DNA of 64,000 bases from Paralvinella palmiformis (taxonomy: Eukaryota; Annelida; Polychaeta; Terebellida; Alvinellidae), in contig JAODUP010000021.1 of the NCBI GenBank assembly GCA_025642065.1, positions 296,501-360,500 of the forward strand. The letters run 5' to 3'. The position numbers and the translations under genes are program-made. A model generated the notes under the pieces. It did not search any database, was not told the DNA's origin, and saw only the letters and a list, made by a program, of their open reading frames with translations. Below are positions 1 to 11,209 of the stretch, one piece after another (within the stretch, counting starts at the first letter, position 1; every line of letters begins with the position of its first letter).

Positions 1-345
1 AAATACGGATAATTTAAAAGTATCTAAAAGCCATATTTGGTTATATTATATCAGTTTTAATTACGTAAAATACATTTAATTTAGAAGCCACCTATCTAGG
101 TGTTTAAAAAATATTATTAAAGTAACCTAAACTCAGTTTAATTAAAAAAAAACAGTTCTTTGTAATTTTAGAATATTTTTGATATAAAGGGGTTTGCTTT
201 TTAAAACTTTCTTTGAATAGTCACTTAATTAATATAGCCAAAACGTCTACCTTGAATATTACCGTGGCCAATACGTCCAGGGATCCATGGCCGTGGCCAA
301 AACGTCCATGGTCAAAACGTCCGTCTACCATTCTAGTCACCTTGT
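1..345 (+). mobile_element. End of an inverted-repeat DNA element (GGCCAAAACGTCC family)
   Basis: Bases 1-100 match, in reverse complement, 38840..38933 (same ATACGGATAATTTAAAAGTA core and same run-on into a stretch ending in AGAAGCCACCT). At 238-345 there is an array of imperfect GGCCAAAACGTCC-like words in both phases, which recurs at 38385..38480, 39220..39260 and 61535..61600. I read this as the right end of a non-autonomous DNA transposon whose left part lies outside the window. No protein is encoded. The superfamily is not identifiable from what is here. Confidence 0.5.
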
Positions 346-920
346 TACACCTGTATTAGATTTTCTTATTAAACTTATGTTTTACTTTGTGTATGATTTT
401 ATGTTTTATCAGGTATTCATCCATCTCTCCACTTCGTGGAGGTATAATTAATAAAATAAAGCTGTTGTTATACAAGTAGTCTAGTTAGTGATGCGTACAG
501 TTTGCACCATATACCTCCAGCAAGTAGAGATATATTAACACTGGGAACATAGTGTGGTAACCATGGCCGTGGCCATTAGGCGACAACCAAGGGTCTCTAA
601 AGAAAATTTCACGAATCGACAAGACATGTGTGGGAACGATGTCATAGAAAAACCGCCTGAACAATTGTCAGTCATAACAATAAGATATTATCTCCAGTCA
701 TATCAATCATGAGCCACAATAACAAGCGTGAAAAGCCGATATAATTCATTGACAGATCTAGCAAGCGCATCAATAATAGATTCCTGTAGGACGCTATAAA
801 TGTACCGAGGGCCTCCGATGGTATGTTGTTATAATTCCAGCCTTTTATCAAGTAATCTGTATTAACACTTTATGGCCGAGTCATTCATTATCCAACACCA
901 TGAGTTTTTTCTTTTGGTTT
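346..920. other. Intergenic, no gene seen
   Basis: AT-rich DNA between the DNA element and the minisatellite. No ORF with recognisable similarity on either strand. The word CATGGCCGTGGCC near 560 echoes the terminal words of the preceding element, so part of this may also be element-derived. Confidence 0.4.
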
Positions 921-1224
921 AATTTTTATAAAATAATTTTTATAAAATAATTTTTATAAAATAATTTTTATAAAATAATTTTTATAAAATAATTTTTATA
1001 AAATAATTTTTATAAAATAATTTTTATAAAATAATTTTTATAAAATAATTTTTTAAAAATTTTTTTAATTTTTATAAAATAATTTTTATAAAATAATTTT
1101 TATAAAATAATTTTTATAAAATAATTTTTATAAAATAATTTTTATAAAATAATTTTTATAAAATAATTTTTATAAAATAATTTTTATAAAATAATTTTTA
1201 TAAAATAATTTTTATAAAATAAAA
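921..1224. repeat. 14-bp AT-only minisatellite
   Basis: About 20 head-to-tail copies of a 14-bp unit, TTTTTATAAAATAA, interrupted once near 1050-1072 by a degenerate T/A stretch. It directly precedes a LINE fragment. The unit contains TATAAAA, but so many tandem copies argue for a satellite rather than promoters. Confidence 0.9.
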
Positions 1225-1269
1225 GAGTAAAATTATGACGACCAGGAGCAGACAGTAACTATCACCGGA

Positions 1270-1965
1270 CAGACAATATTAAAAGGATCTAGGAGTCATC
1301 TTCAACGAGAGACTATCTTTTGAACGCCCATATACCGGATCGAGAAGGTAAAGAAAGCAAATCAGACAATGGGATTAATTAGAAGATATTTCATTTACCT
1401 GGACATCCAAAATGTTTCGGGATGGTTCGCCCACACACACCTTGAATATGCGCGATCTGTCTGGTCTCCGTTCAGGAAGAAGGACTTTGCAACCATCGAA
1501 AATGTCCAAAGGAGGGCTACAAAGATGTTATCTTGGCTGAAGGAGCCAAGTTACAAAGAGAGGTTAAAGAAATTAGATCTTCCAACATTGGCGTACAGGC
1601 GAATCCGAGGAGATATGATAGAAGCGTATAAGATACTGAATGGAAGATATGATCAGGACGCGGAAATACAGCTGCCGGCAAATAACAACAATACAAGAGG
1701 ACGCCAGAAGAAATTATATAAGGAACAAAATAAAACCAAAATAAGACAGTTTAGGTTGCGTGTGGCTGATACATGGAACAGTCTTCCAGAATATGTTGTC
1801 GAAGCCCCATGCAAGTCCTTTGAGCATAGATTAGATAAATTATGGCTGATCAACCAATCCGTTTTGAGGTCATGTAACCCTGCGTTGAGAAACTACATAA
1901 GGTTACACAAGGTTTGTGTGCATTATGTCATCATCATCATCATCATCTTCTTCATCATCATCATA
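1270..1965 (+). mobile_element. Non-LTR retrotransposon fragment, reverse-transcriptase C-terminus
   Basis: The first part (1285..1350) reads as the 'DLGVIFNERLSFE' motif seen after the RT palm, then shifts frame. From about 1351 one open frame reads KKANQTMGLIRRYF, LEYARSVWSPF, IENVQRRATKML and LPTLAYRRIRGDMIEAYKI. These are the conserved words at the C-terminal end of CR1/Jockey-group LINE polymerases. The open frame then runs on into an ATC/ATT-rich tail (1927..1965), a typical LINE 3' microsatellite end. No YADD palm motif is present, so this is a 5'-truncated dead copy. The annotated start codon at 1369 has no meaning. Confidence 0.85.
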
Positions 1966-2154
1966 ACGTTGTCAAACACTAAAAACGAACGCACCCCGAT
2001 ATCATTCGTCACCTTATTAAAAGAATCTTAGTAAAATATACAGAGGTAAACAAGGAAAAACTTATATTAATACCAACAACGGCGTATAAGATGAAAGAAT
2101 AAATAAAGATGAGCTGCATAAATAAATATAGTATACCATTCTAGCAGGGTTGGG

Positions 2155-2564
2155 TTTATGATGGTGATAAACTTGTTTATGACATGACGTTGTCATATAC
2201 CTGTCGTAAACAGCTTTATGACGTCATATACCGTCGTAAACATCATAAATCTTTTATTCACTATATTTTGTGATTTAATTTTTTTAAACTTTATCTATTT
2301 TGGTTGGACCTAGTTGTGGATTATCATTATATCAGAATTAGTATATTTATATATTACAAACATGAATGTAAAATAATATTTTATGTTGGTCTCTCTTACA
2401 TTTTTTCCAATTCGGTAATAACATAAATAATTTGGAGGTATTTTTTATTCAGTAACCATAACAGATTAATAATTTAAACCATTCTAAAACTATTTTTCAG
2501 TTTATGACGATATCATGTCATCAACCGTCAAAAACCTGTTTATGACATGACGTCATAAACCCTG
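2155..2564. mobile_element. Short non-autonomous DNA transposon, hAT-like ends
   Basis: The left end begins CAGGGTTGGGTTTATGA and the right end finishes TCATAAACCCTG, so the ends are inverted repeats of the CAGGGTT type common in hAT elements. Each arm also carries several internal words TTTATGACGTCAT in alternating orientation (left 2160..2250, right 2505..2560). The 410 bp between hold no ORF. I do not see a matching 8-bp target duplication, so the superfamily call is tentative. Confidence 0.55.
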
Positions 2565-3389
2565 GATTAATCCATGGTTATTGACAATGTCTCATAAACA
2601 CTACTTTTCTTCTTCTGCCAATTTCAAATGATACTGTCAAATGCCTTCCGAGTACATTTATGGATATGAATCAGGCTTATATATGTAAACTGGGCCTGGC
2701 TGGGGTCCGGAAATAAGCACTCCCAGAACCCCCCATTCCCCAGAAAAAATCAGACAGATTCGTAATTCTGTTACCGACTAAAATATGTTCATTCTTAAAG
2801 AAAGTTGTAGTACAAATGATCACCAGGAAAAAATATTAAACTAAACAAAACACTGAACTAAAACAATTTTTTTTTTTCACTTATTTAGATTTCCATTTTT
2901 ATATCACGCATATGACAGTAATTTTTTGGCTTTAAAATATTAAAGTATAATGTCAACATTTTAAAATATTACATTCTCGATACTACTACTATTATTTTTA
3001 TCAACTGACCTCCAATTAAAGCAGTATATTATGAATTGAAGTTATTTACTATTGAAATTTAATTGAAGCTTTTAGAAGCCATATAAATCAAATGCAATAT
3101 GAACTTGAAGATTAAAGTTCTTCTATGTTGAAAATTAATTGATTCCTTCATTGAAGCCATTTAATCTTTAGGTTTCTTTATATCATCAATTGCAATGCTT
3201 TGTATTAATTGTCCATTATAAATTGTATCCATGATTTCAATAATGACATTCAAAGCTTCATTCATTGCAATTATTATTCATGATACAGAATGTAAATAAA
3301 TGAAAAAATTCGTTTAATTTTAACAGTTAATTTTTTTTCTTGGTGGGCATTTGTCTGGTGAACATTTGTCTGTGCACCCCAAAAGAACA

Positions 3390-3423
<34 letters not shown>

Positions 3424-3595
3424 TAACAAAAATTCTATCCAATACACAGTCATGTTATATGTCTATCTATCAATGCTAGCTGTCAGCCCAGTATATTGCA
3501 GATTTTGTAATAGCTACCATATTTTATAGGGAATGGTGTGTACTTCAAATTATGTTTAATTTTCCTTTCTAGACATATTCTGATTGAGATCTACT
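2565..3595. other. Intergenic, no gene seen
   Basis: AT-rich, with a family of similar words around TTGAAG/TTCATTGAAGCC between 3030 and 3260 and a (TA)n run at 3390..3421. No coding similarity found on either strand. Confidence 0.5.
3390..3421. repeat. (TA)n microsatellite
   Basis: Uninterrupted TA dinucleotides, about 16 copies. Confidence 0.95.
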
Positions 3596-3599
3596 GTTG

Positions 3600-4062
3600 C
3601 CCATTTAGTTCTTTTCTGCTGTGGCTGGCTTTGGGGATCTCGCAACATTGCAATTACCTGCAAAGACACTTGATACCCACCCAGACTGATGGGTGGTCAT
3701 GGCCCACCATGTGTCAGAAATTGTTGTTCCATGTCTCACATGCTTCCCTGTCGAGCGTGATCTCTTTGAGATTCCACACATCAGGGGCAGGGTGGAGGCA
3801 CATGTCGCAGGCGAGTTGGTTGCTGCGTACCAATGATGACAGCTGTATGAGTTGGTATGTACCAGACATGTATGTTTATTGAAACAATTAAGCAGATCAG
3901 TAAGCTCTTCTGGTAAGTGAATGCTTTGGCTCTATCTTGGGATAAAGGCATAGGCACATCTCATGGCAAACTGACCGAGTGGTGACCAACTGAAATAGAG
4001 TTGCTGGTACAACTTTGGAGCATTGGTGTATGTTCCCTCCATGAACCATGTCTGGTTACCAG
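3600..4062 (-). pseudogene. Broken MULE-type transposase
   Basis: Reading the minus strand from 4062, one frame gives WFMEGTYTNAPKLYQQLY followed by a PLGQF...CAYAFIP stretch. This is the start of the MULE transposase catalytic core, including the first acidic residue region. After a stop (TAG) and a jump in frame, 3870..3610 gives the C-terminal words DVWNLKEITLDRE, ETWNNNF and HMVGHDHPSVWVGIKCL, typical of the end of MULE proteins that usually also carry a FLYWCH zinc finger. The middle of the catalytic core is missing, and there are at least two in-frame stops. A dead fragment of a Mutator-like transposon or of a domesticated MULE-domain gene. The plus-strand ORF here (3538..3882) is its shadow. 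Confidence 0.75.
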
Positions 4063-4114
4063 CGGGTCTGTAAAGACCATCTTCTGTAGGGAGGTTTTTT
4101 GGGGGGGTGGCTTA

Positions 4115-4585
4115 TTTCCATGTCAGACCTTGCTAAATCCCAGCAGCCGTTCCACTACATACTTTATTAAAATTTGATATAAACCTATATCTCAATCCTT
4201 TGATCATAGAATCTGTATGGATCCTTTTACAGTAAAGTAATCAGTAGCTTATAATACTAGATTAATATAAAATATACTTTACGAAAAAGCTATGGCTATC
4301 TCCTGGCTACAGGATGCATTTAAATTTTACCAACGAACACACAACAATGGGGAATATAAACAATATACCATATCCAGTGCTTTGTTTTATTTTCATCATG
4401 ATACAGCCTATCTTCATCAAACATGTTATCAAAATCTTTTCCTCTCATGATCAGACAGATCTAATGGTCCAGACCACATTGATCTCCACTGAAATACCCC
4501 TCATACCCTCACAGACTTGAATTAAAATACACATCACAGATACATTTCAGATAATCAAAACAAATAACAGACTATCTGGGTTCAA
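4115..4585. other. 3' flank of TTC19
   Basis: Downstream of the minus-strand TTC19 stop. It should hold the 3' UTR. No other coding similarity seen. The small plus ORF at 4314..4520 looks random. Confidence 0.5.
4386..4391 (-). promoter_or_regulatory. Candidate poly(A) signal of TTC19
   Basis: AATAAA on the minus strand, about 195 bp after the TTC19 stop codon. Position is reasonable for a 3' UTR, but AATAAA is common in AT-rich DNA. Confidence 0.4.
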
Positions 4586-6097
4586 TTATTTAACTTTCCG
4601 TTGCCTCTTTCTTATTTCATCCAAGCATATTTTCGCTTGGTCAGTGGCATCTTTGTTGTTATATTTTTTGGCCAGCTTGGCAGCTCTTTTGCAGTGTTGC
4701 TCTGCTTCAGCCACTCCATTTGTGTGTATCAATATGGTACCAAGGTTGGCAATGAATGATGGCAAGTCAGAAGAATCAATCTTCTTTGCAATATAGATGG
4801 CTGTCATAACACTGTCCTTGGCATCCTGAAAGTTACCCAGCATTGCTTGCACTGTAGCTTTGTCATTATACAATACTGCCACCTGGGAATGGTGCTTGTC
4901 GAACACTTGCTCAGCAATTTGAATCGCTATGTTCAGCTGTTCCAGGGCCTCCGATGTTTTAGCCTGCATCAAAAGAAATCTAGCATACGAGTCGGTGGTC
5001 AGCCCCAAGAGTGCAGCTGTGTCTTCATCGACCTTATCATCCTTTGCCTTTAAACTTTCTATTTTGTCTCGTTGCGTCTGAAGACAGAATTGGTAGCCTT
5101 GCTCAGCATCGGCGTATCTTTGCATCATGACATAGATCATGGCCAGTTTCAGTGATATATCAACAATGGCATTATCAGTTTTGGCATAGCCTTTTTGAAG
5201 AAGGCCCTTCATCGTCTCCTTGAAAAGTCCTTCGGCTTTTTCAAACTGACCTCGAGACATGGCCAAGTTGGCCAGGGCATCGAAGATATAAGTCTTGGCC
5301 TTCACGACATCTTCCTCGGACCAAGATTTGAACTCTCCGTGCATTCCTGCATAGAATAGGGCGCGGTGATAAAACTCTTCTGCTTCCTGGTACTGTTCTC
5401 TGTGCTGAGCGAGCTTTGCCTTTTTCAGCAACATTATCATCTCCTTGTGGTCAATCTGCTCTTGTGTCTCTTCTTCATCTTCATTCTTTGCTTTTTCTTC
5501 TTGTTCTGGTTTGGCAGCTAGAACAGTCGCTAGGAGTGCCACTGTCCTCGGAAATCTTAATCTAACAAAAACAACAATTTTGCCGGTTAATTGGTCTTTG
5601 CTACATAGCTTTAAAAAGTTTTATTTCTACAAATGAAATTTTTATCAATGTACGATAAACTTATTAAACAAACGGGGGGATGGGGGTACTGGATCTATAA
5701 TAATAATGACTAGATCATTATATCAAGTAATAATTTGAGCATAAGTTTAAATAACCATAACGCTACCTAATTATTGATTTCAGTGCTTTACTACGGTATC
5801 AATGAGGTCAGTAGGATCAATAGCCTAACGGGAGGTGACTTTATCCCAACCTGCACTGTATTAGAAAAAAACGAATTGACATTGCGATAGTGAGCGATAA
5901 TACAAGTTATATTTATACCTTTCTTCATGCCGCTGATTATAGTTGGACTCTTTGAATAATGGCGAACACATATATTTAACGTTACATGTTCGATCTCGTC
6001 GGATAACACTGAACGTATTTAACTCTCCAAAATTTCGACGAAGTGCAAAACTGATTCTTTGACATTTGCAGACAAAATTTCTAATGGAAGTCGCCAT
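4586..6097 (-). CDS. TTC19: Tetratricopeptide repeat protein 19, mitochondrial (two coding exons)
   Basis: Role known for the family: an inner-membrane/intermembrane-space protein needed for assembly and turnover of respiratory complex III (Rieske protein clearance). Exon 1 is 6097..5919, with donor GTATAA. The intron is 5918..5562. Exon 2 is 5561..4586 with acceptor TTGTTAG. Exon 1 ends after two bases of an Arg codon and exon 2 supplies the third, so the phases match. The joined product is 384 residues, close to the 380 of the human protein. Residues 1-60 are Arg/Ser-rich with almost no acids, a mitochondrial presequence. An acidic linker (EEKAKNEDEEETQEQ) follows, then TPR helices across the rest (AEEFYHRAL, AEGLFKETMKG, AEQGYQFCL, ALEQLNIAI, AEQHCKRAA). 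ATG at 6097 is preferred; an in-frame ATG at 6130 is possible. GTG at 5542 is inside exon 2 and is not a start. Confidence 0.93.
5562..5918 (-). other. TTC19 intron
   Basis: 357 bp, GT at 5918..5917 and AG at 5563..5562 on the minus strand, pyrimidine-rich acceptor tract. It separates the mitochondrial presequence exon from a single large exon holding all TPR coding sequence. Confidence 0.85.
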
Positions 6098-6130
6098 TTT
6101 CCATATTTGATCTTCACCAGTTCGCGGCAA

Positions 6131-6930
6131 CTGAGCGAGATAGTTTTAAATCGGTACTTTATTAAAATAACGCATTACCAGGTAATATAATATATCATAG
6201 ACCTATAGTATATGATATTAATGGGTCCTTAAGTTAAGGAATATCTAATAAATTTTATCGTCTGGTAGAATCTAGTTTAGAAGATCTAGACTAGTAGATC
6301 TAGTAACTAGATCTAGTAGATTTAGTTACCGGCTTGTCCTGAAAAATGTTGTAGGCCTAAATTAAGGCCATATTTATTCCCAGTTTAAACCCAGTTTAAC
6401 ATTATTATAATGATTATAATAATAATTATGATCAGATATGAAATATAATAATAATATCAAATGTGGTTAAAATTACATGGCCACTTTTTTCGAGCTTGCA
6501 GATATAGAATACTTAGGATACATGAACATTGCTCCCCTTGGCCTGGGCGTGGTAGGCAGAATATATCATATAAAAATTTAAATTTTATAATGGACCTGTG
6601 AGATATTTTATCATGCAATAAAAGGCATCAATTAACGTGATAATTTCATCAATTTCGGTTCTTTAGCTTCAATGTGATCATTTAATTTCTATAGCCTATA
6701 TATTCCAGCCCTGATCGAGGCTCAACAGAGTAATCATCCATTTGCACTATGATTAAACCCAGCTAGTAGACATACCTGTCAGAATTATGAATTAAATCTT
6801 GATTAAAATTAATGGCTATAATTCACTTACATGGTAGATATAATTGAAACTGGAATGTCTGGCCAGAGAAAGATCTATTATCCATCATTCACAAACAAAG
6901 GTAAACTTAAGCCATTCCAGTTGATGAGCA
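6131..6930. other. TTC19 upstream region, no other gene seen
   Basis: Contains the presumptive TTC19 promoter next to 6130, and a cluster of imperfect TCTAGTAGATC words at 6265..6330. No TATA box that I would defend and no coding similarity. Confidence 0.4.
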
Positions 6931-7430
6931 TTGGCGCCAATGTCTAAATATTCAGTGGTTTGGGCACCACCGCTGATCTCTCAAATGAAGTGTTCGCTGG
7001 GTTGGAAATGTTTGTTTGTGGGATGTATGGGAAAGCTCTTATGGGCAATGTGGATGATGTACGATCTGCCTATTTTCAACAGCATTATGCACCCAAGGGA
7101 AACAACTACCCATTGGAGAAAATCAAAGGTATCAATCCTTGTAGTATGCCACCATGTAAGGCTGTTGTGAATAATCAGATTCCACGAGCGATCTATATAT
7201 TTTTGTAAGAATGCAACTCTCAGCATCCCCACGGTACAACGACCAGAAGGGCATGGCTGGTCCTGATCGACGGGTCTTATCAAATCAAGCGGTTTGATTG
7301 CGATCAGGTACCACATAGTATATGTCAAGTTATATAACAAGATACATCTCCCAGTTCTCCAGCGGAGAAAGAACTTACAGAACTGGCCAATCGGGAAAGA
7401 CTGTGAATCAGACGATGATTTGGAATAAAA
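6895..7430 (+). pseudogene. Decayed copy of a multicopy uncharacterised invertebrate gene family
   Basis: Plus-strand frames give, in order, NKGKLKPFQLM, GLEMFVCGMYGK...VDDVRSAYF, SMPPCKAVV, then after a frameshift ATLSIPTVQRPEGHGWS, and finally an acidic end EDCESDDDLE in another frame. The spacing of 'LExFVCxxYG', 'VRxxxF', 'PPCK' and 'GHGW' is what I remember from a large family of uncharacterised proteins repeated in cnidarian, mollusc and fish genomes, which usually end in a Cys-rich tail. That tail is lost here. Stops after the first segment and after GHGWS show the copy is dead. Family function is unknown. The recognition is from memory of the motif order, so moderate confidence. The long minus-strand ORF (7463..6981) is a shadow. 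Confidence 0.45.
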
Positions 7431-7464
7431 TGTGTTGATGTTTATGTGATGACCATTTGTCATG

Positions 7465-7480
7465 AACTATTTTATTATTG

Positions 7481-7534
<54 letters not shown>

Positions 7535-10500
7535 CTGATTATGTCAAATACTTACATATATTTTCAAACATAGATGTGTGTGTGCGTGTTCGGTTGAGAT
7601 ATCGATCATTGCACAGTTACTAAATAATACGATAAGAAAGGCTCAAATATGACTTAATGTTAGTTGAAAATACTTTAAGTAACACAGGTTTTGATTATCT
7701 AAAGTATATAACACATGTATGCATTTATGAGTGTATGTGATTGTGTTATAGATCAATTATATTCCAAGTATTAAAGTGGTATTAAATATGTTAAATAATA
7801 TATATGAAGGATCACACCATAATGCTAAATATCACCAAGTTCAATATGTTCAAAATATTCTTGTCAAATAAACTTGAAGTTATGTTTTTTTCTTCTAAAT
7901 TGATGTAAATTCTTAACAAATTAAAATATTGATAATGTAATAATTATTTGACCGTCAAGCACACCAGTAATTGACACTGGTTCATCTGATTTCTTATATA
8001 ATAAAATAACGATAACTGCACAGTTAATCAGTTTCGAGAGATATTTGGTTTGTATATTGTGAACTCTATTTAGCTTTTTTGAGCAATGAACATGGATATT
8101 TAGAATTTCCACATTATATTCCCAGAATGTACTACACACACATGGTTGATGTTAGGTGATAGCAGAGACATCATAGGCTATTGGGGTATGTCATATAGGC
8201 TAGTGCATTGTCATTTGTTCTCTCCAAGCAAAAAATAAAGTAAATAATTGTCATCTGCCAGAGTAATCTGAAATATATTGGGATATACCAAAAGTAATAT
8301 TAATAAATATCGCAATTCCTTACTTATCATACATTTTCTGTATATCAAATCAACCAGTAGATCCCACTGATTATATTGATACCTCATTTATCAATATTGG
8401 TAGAGCATAACAGGTTTCCAAGATAATAATGTATTGGTAAAAATACAGTATCCTGTGGGATAGCGATTTTGGAATTTGAGGGTACCTCACTTTGAGGGTG
8501 ATTTGTGAATAATTGTCCCAGCAGATATTTGTAAGAAATGAACTACTGAATTCAGGATAAAATTGTCATTAAGAAACAACCCTCAGACCTTTTGGTAAAC
8601 AAAACATAAATAACCCCCCCCCCCCCAGCTCTCAGTCTATTGGTTCAGATCTTACAGACAGTCTTTACTCTATATTATGAAATACCTCTGATTCCACAAG
8701 AGGAGTAATATATATGATCCTAAAAATGTTAAACCAGTGTAGTGTAGTCTGAAGATTTGCCTTGATACAAACATATCTTCAAGTATTCTGAATTAGGTCA
8801 AGGTCATTGATGTTTGAACAAGATGTACAGTATGATGAAGAGAAGTTACAGTTAACAGATACTATAGATTTATTTTGTCCTGTGATAATTTCTTTGGGTA
8901 GCAGGCTGGTGATTGTCTAGGAATATTTGTCCCCAAACAGTTCTTAGTTAGTGTAGCAATACTCGTGCTGTCAGACATAGAATTTATTTTGACCAAGACA
9001 TTAATATTTAATGGAAAGACGAGTACGATGATCCAGGTGTATCCACGCTATTGTTGCCTTATCAGTTGCAGTGCATCTGCCATTTGGTGATATATTAACA
9101 TCACATATTCCTGTTCAATTGTTAAAATCTTGCTAATGCTTTTTCTTGGTGTCTGGACTTTGTCTTTGCATTTTTTGAACAACCCTTTATAGCTTCTTGA
9201 GGCCATCCAGCCTTCCTCCAGTTACATAATGCTTCTGTTTGCATATCTTAGGAGATGTATATGTATGGTCTTAAACATATTAAACCTGAATTGAAAAAAC
9301 TAGTAATATACAAAATGTAACTATCTAGTCAGTATCTAATTTTATAAAACTGTTTTTTTTATTACCTACACTTACAGTCTCTCTAAACAATATTCATTGC
9401 CCATGACAATAAATATTTTTTAGAGAGAGTGCCACATGTCAAACGTATTAGTTGGCAAAACACTTTTTGAATCTGGGATCCTTTCATTATTGTTGACTAT
9501 ATAATGAAATTAAAAAAAAATGGTTTCAATAATTAATTAGTATAAAACTATCATTTTTGTTAGAAGCTTAAGTTGTTAGCAAAAACAACAATCCTAAATG
9601 TTGCATGTACATGTAGAACATTTTAAAACATAGTGCATTAGAGAGTCGGTTATGATGTGCCATAGCTGAATCAAAATTTAACCATTGCACACACACACTT
9701 TCTAGGATATACTATTCTACATCAACATTTAAGACTATCACACCTGGATACCACTGTAATATGTTATTAATTGTTTATAAACACAACCTGACATGTCACT
9801 AACCTTGTAGTTAAGATGTCCTATCCATTTGAATTCAAAATAAAATAAATTCTACGTATATGGGTAGAATCAAGGTTACGGTAAATGTAATATTCTTGGT
9901 AGGATTGCCCCAGAATTGCTACCAAGCCACTGGACTGGATTGAAGTCATAGTTACAAGAACATCAACAACATTTATAACTGCTATGGATACTGTGTAGAA
10001 ACATGTTTCACGCAATGCTATTTATTATGTAGGTTTAAGGTAAATTATAAAGAGAATATCATATTCTTAAACTTGTATTTTTACATTGAATTGTAAAGTT
10101 GTTTAATATGTTCTGTACGATCTAACAGATCACTGGTGGAGTTCTCGCTACATATTACACAGTGAAGGCTAGTTATGGCAGCTTAAGCCACACAGTTATA
10201 ATTACTGTGTAACGTAAAAGATACAAAAGTCCAAGTATACTGCATCTATGGAATATCCTCTGTCTAGTAGTTTGTACCATGATTTCAATGTTATTATCTA
10301 AGTTATACATGATCAAATGGTACCACATCCATGCAGAACATCCCACGATGACCCAGGTTTCATAATGTGTTAGCTGGATGACCTCTAACAATGAACTTCA
10401 TCATCATCTTGACTATCGAGTTAAACCTGGATGTCCTATAGGTCCCTGTAACAAATTTATAATGGGCTATATTCTTTAAAAAAGTTGTATTCCATTCTTT

Positions 10501-10535
10501 ATGATAATTAGTTAGTTCAAGAGTATAATCTGTCC
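7465..10535. other. About 3 kb without recognisable genes
   Basis: AT-rich, with a (GT)n(TA)n run at 7482..7532 and a C10 run near 8611. The small ORFs (7921..8139, 9821..10015, 10173..10391) show no family motifs. The last 150 bp, read on minus, may be the 3' untranslated tail of the LINE piece at 10540..10850. Confidence 0.4.
7482..7532. repeat. (GT)n(TA)n compound microsatellite
   Basis: GT repeats passing directly into about 18 TA copies. Confidence 0.95.
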
Positions 10536-10539
10536 GGCC

Positions 10540-10860
10540 AAGTCGGTGACTCCGCCTCAGCTGTATTGCTCAGCTTTCCCGGGAACTCATAGATGTGATG
10601 GAGTTTGTGTCCATTTCGAAGACATAGCCTGGTACTTTTAGTCTGCCTGGAATATTTTGCAGGTATTTATCAAATTGGTGCTTGAAACTCGTCACGGAGA
10701 ATCCTGTCTGGCCACTGATATTTACTGGAAGGCCACTGAAAGGTGTGGACCCCCAATTTAAAGGCTCCCTTCTCTGATTGCCCTAATTTTACCAGATACA
10801 CACTGTTTTATCTGGGGGACTTGGCACAGGTAACCTTGCCTTGTTGAAGTTGTTTGGGTT
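10540..10860 (-). mobile_element. LINE polymerase C-terminus (minus), flanking the gypsy remnant
   Basis: Minus-strand reading from 10770 gives NWGSTPFSGLPVNISGQTGFSVTSF and FKHQFDKYLQNIPGRLKVPGY followed by FEMDTNSI. This is the stereotyped last segment of many LINE ORF2 proteins (Lys/Leu-rich 'DKYLxxIP' ending). The endonuclease part of a LINE of the same orientation lies beyond the gypsy remnant at 13640..12490, so the two could be parts of one element split by the insertion. The polymerase core itself is missing. Confidence 0.55.
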
Positions 10861-11085
10861 TGTCATTAACAGATTACTGTTGATGTAAAACATCTTCAAA
10901 AAGAAACACGATGATGACTTAGAACTTTATTAGCACATGGCCGGAAGACTATACCACGCCTGTGTGCTAAACTTGGCGGCAGAGAGCTTAAATTATAAAT
11001 AGTCTTTGTTGGCGGGTTATTAATTCGATTGTTCAACATAGAGAACAGATTACCAGAACCCATTCGATAATTTGACACATAAACA
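10861..11085 (-). repeat. Gypsy-type long terminal repeat, 225 bp
   Basis: On the minus strand it starts TGTTTATGTG and ends AATGACA, the TG...CA form of LTRs. It is preceded by a purine tract (AAAAAAGGGAGA, 11097..11086) and contains a poly(A) signal, CTAATAAAGTTC. The second half is repeated in the opposite orientation at 12266..12345. It follows directly after the end of the gypsy pol fragment 11740..11210, so this is the 3' LTR of that copy. Confidence 0.75.
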
Positions 11086-11097
11086 TCTCCCTTTTTT
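11086..11097 (-). other. Polypurine tract of the gypsy element
   Basis: Twelve purines immediately upstream of the LTR's TG on the minus strand, the usual primer site for plus-strand DNA synthesis in LTR elements. Confidence 0.6.
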
Positions 11098-11209
11098 AAA
11101 GTTCGATGTCATTTTTATGAACTACATGATAAACAACTATTCTAATGAATAAACCATATCTTTTTTAACATTCCTTAACAATAATACTATAAAAAAATTA
11201 AACTCAAAT

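Noticed and set aside
3538..3882. 114-residue plus ORF with hydrophobic N-terminus, signal-peptide-like
   Set aside because: Shadow of the MULE transposase fragment on the other strand.
5542..5542. GTG as start of TTC19
   Set aside because: It lies inside exon 2. An acceptor and phase-compatible upstream exon with a mitochondrial presequence give a better start at 6097.
6981..7463. 160-residue minus-strand ORF
   Set aside because: No motif on that strand, while the plus strand carries recognisable (broken) family words over the same bases.
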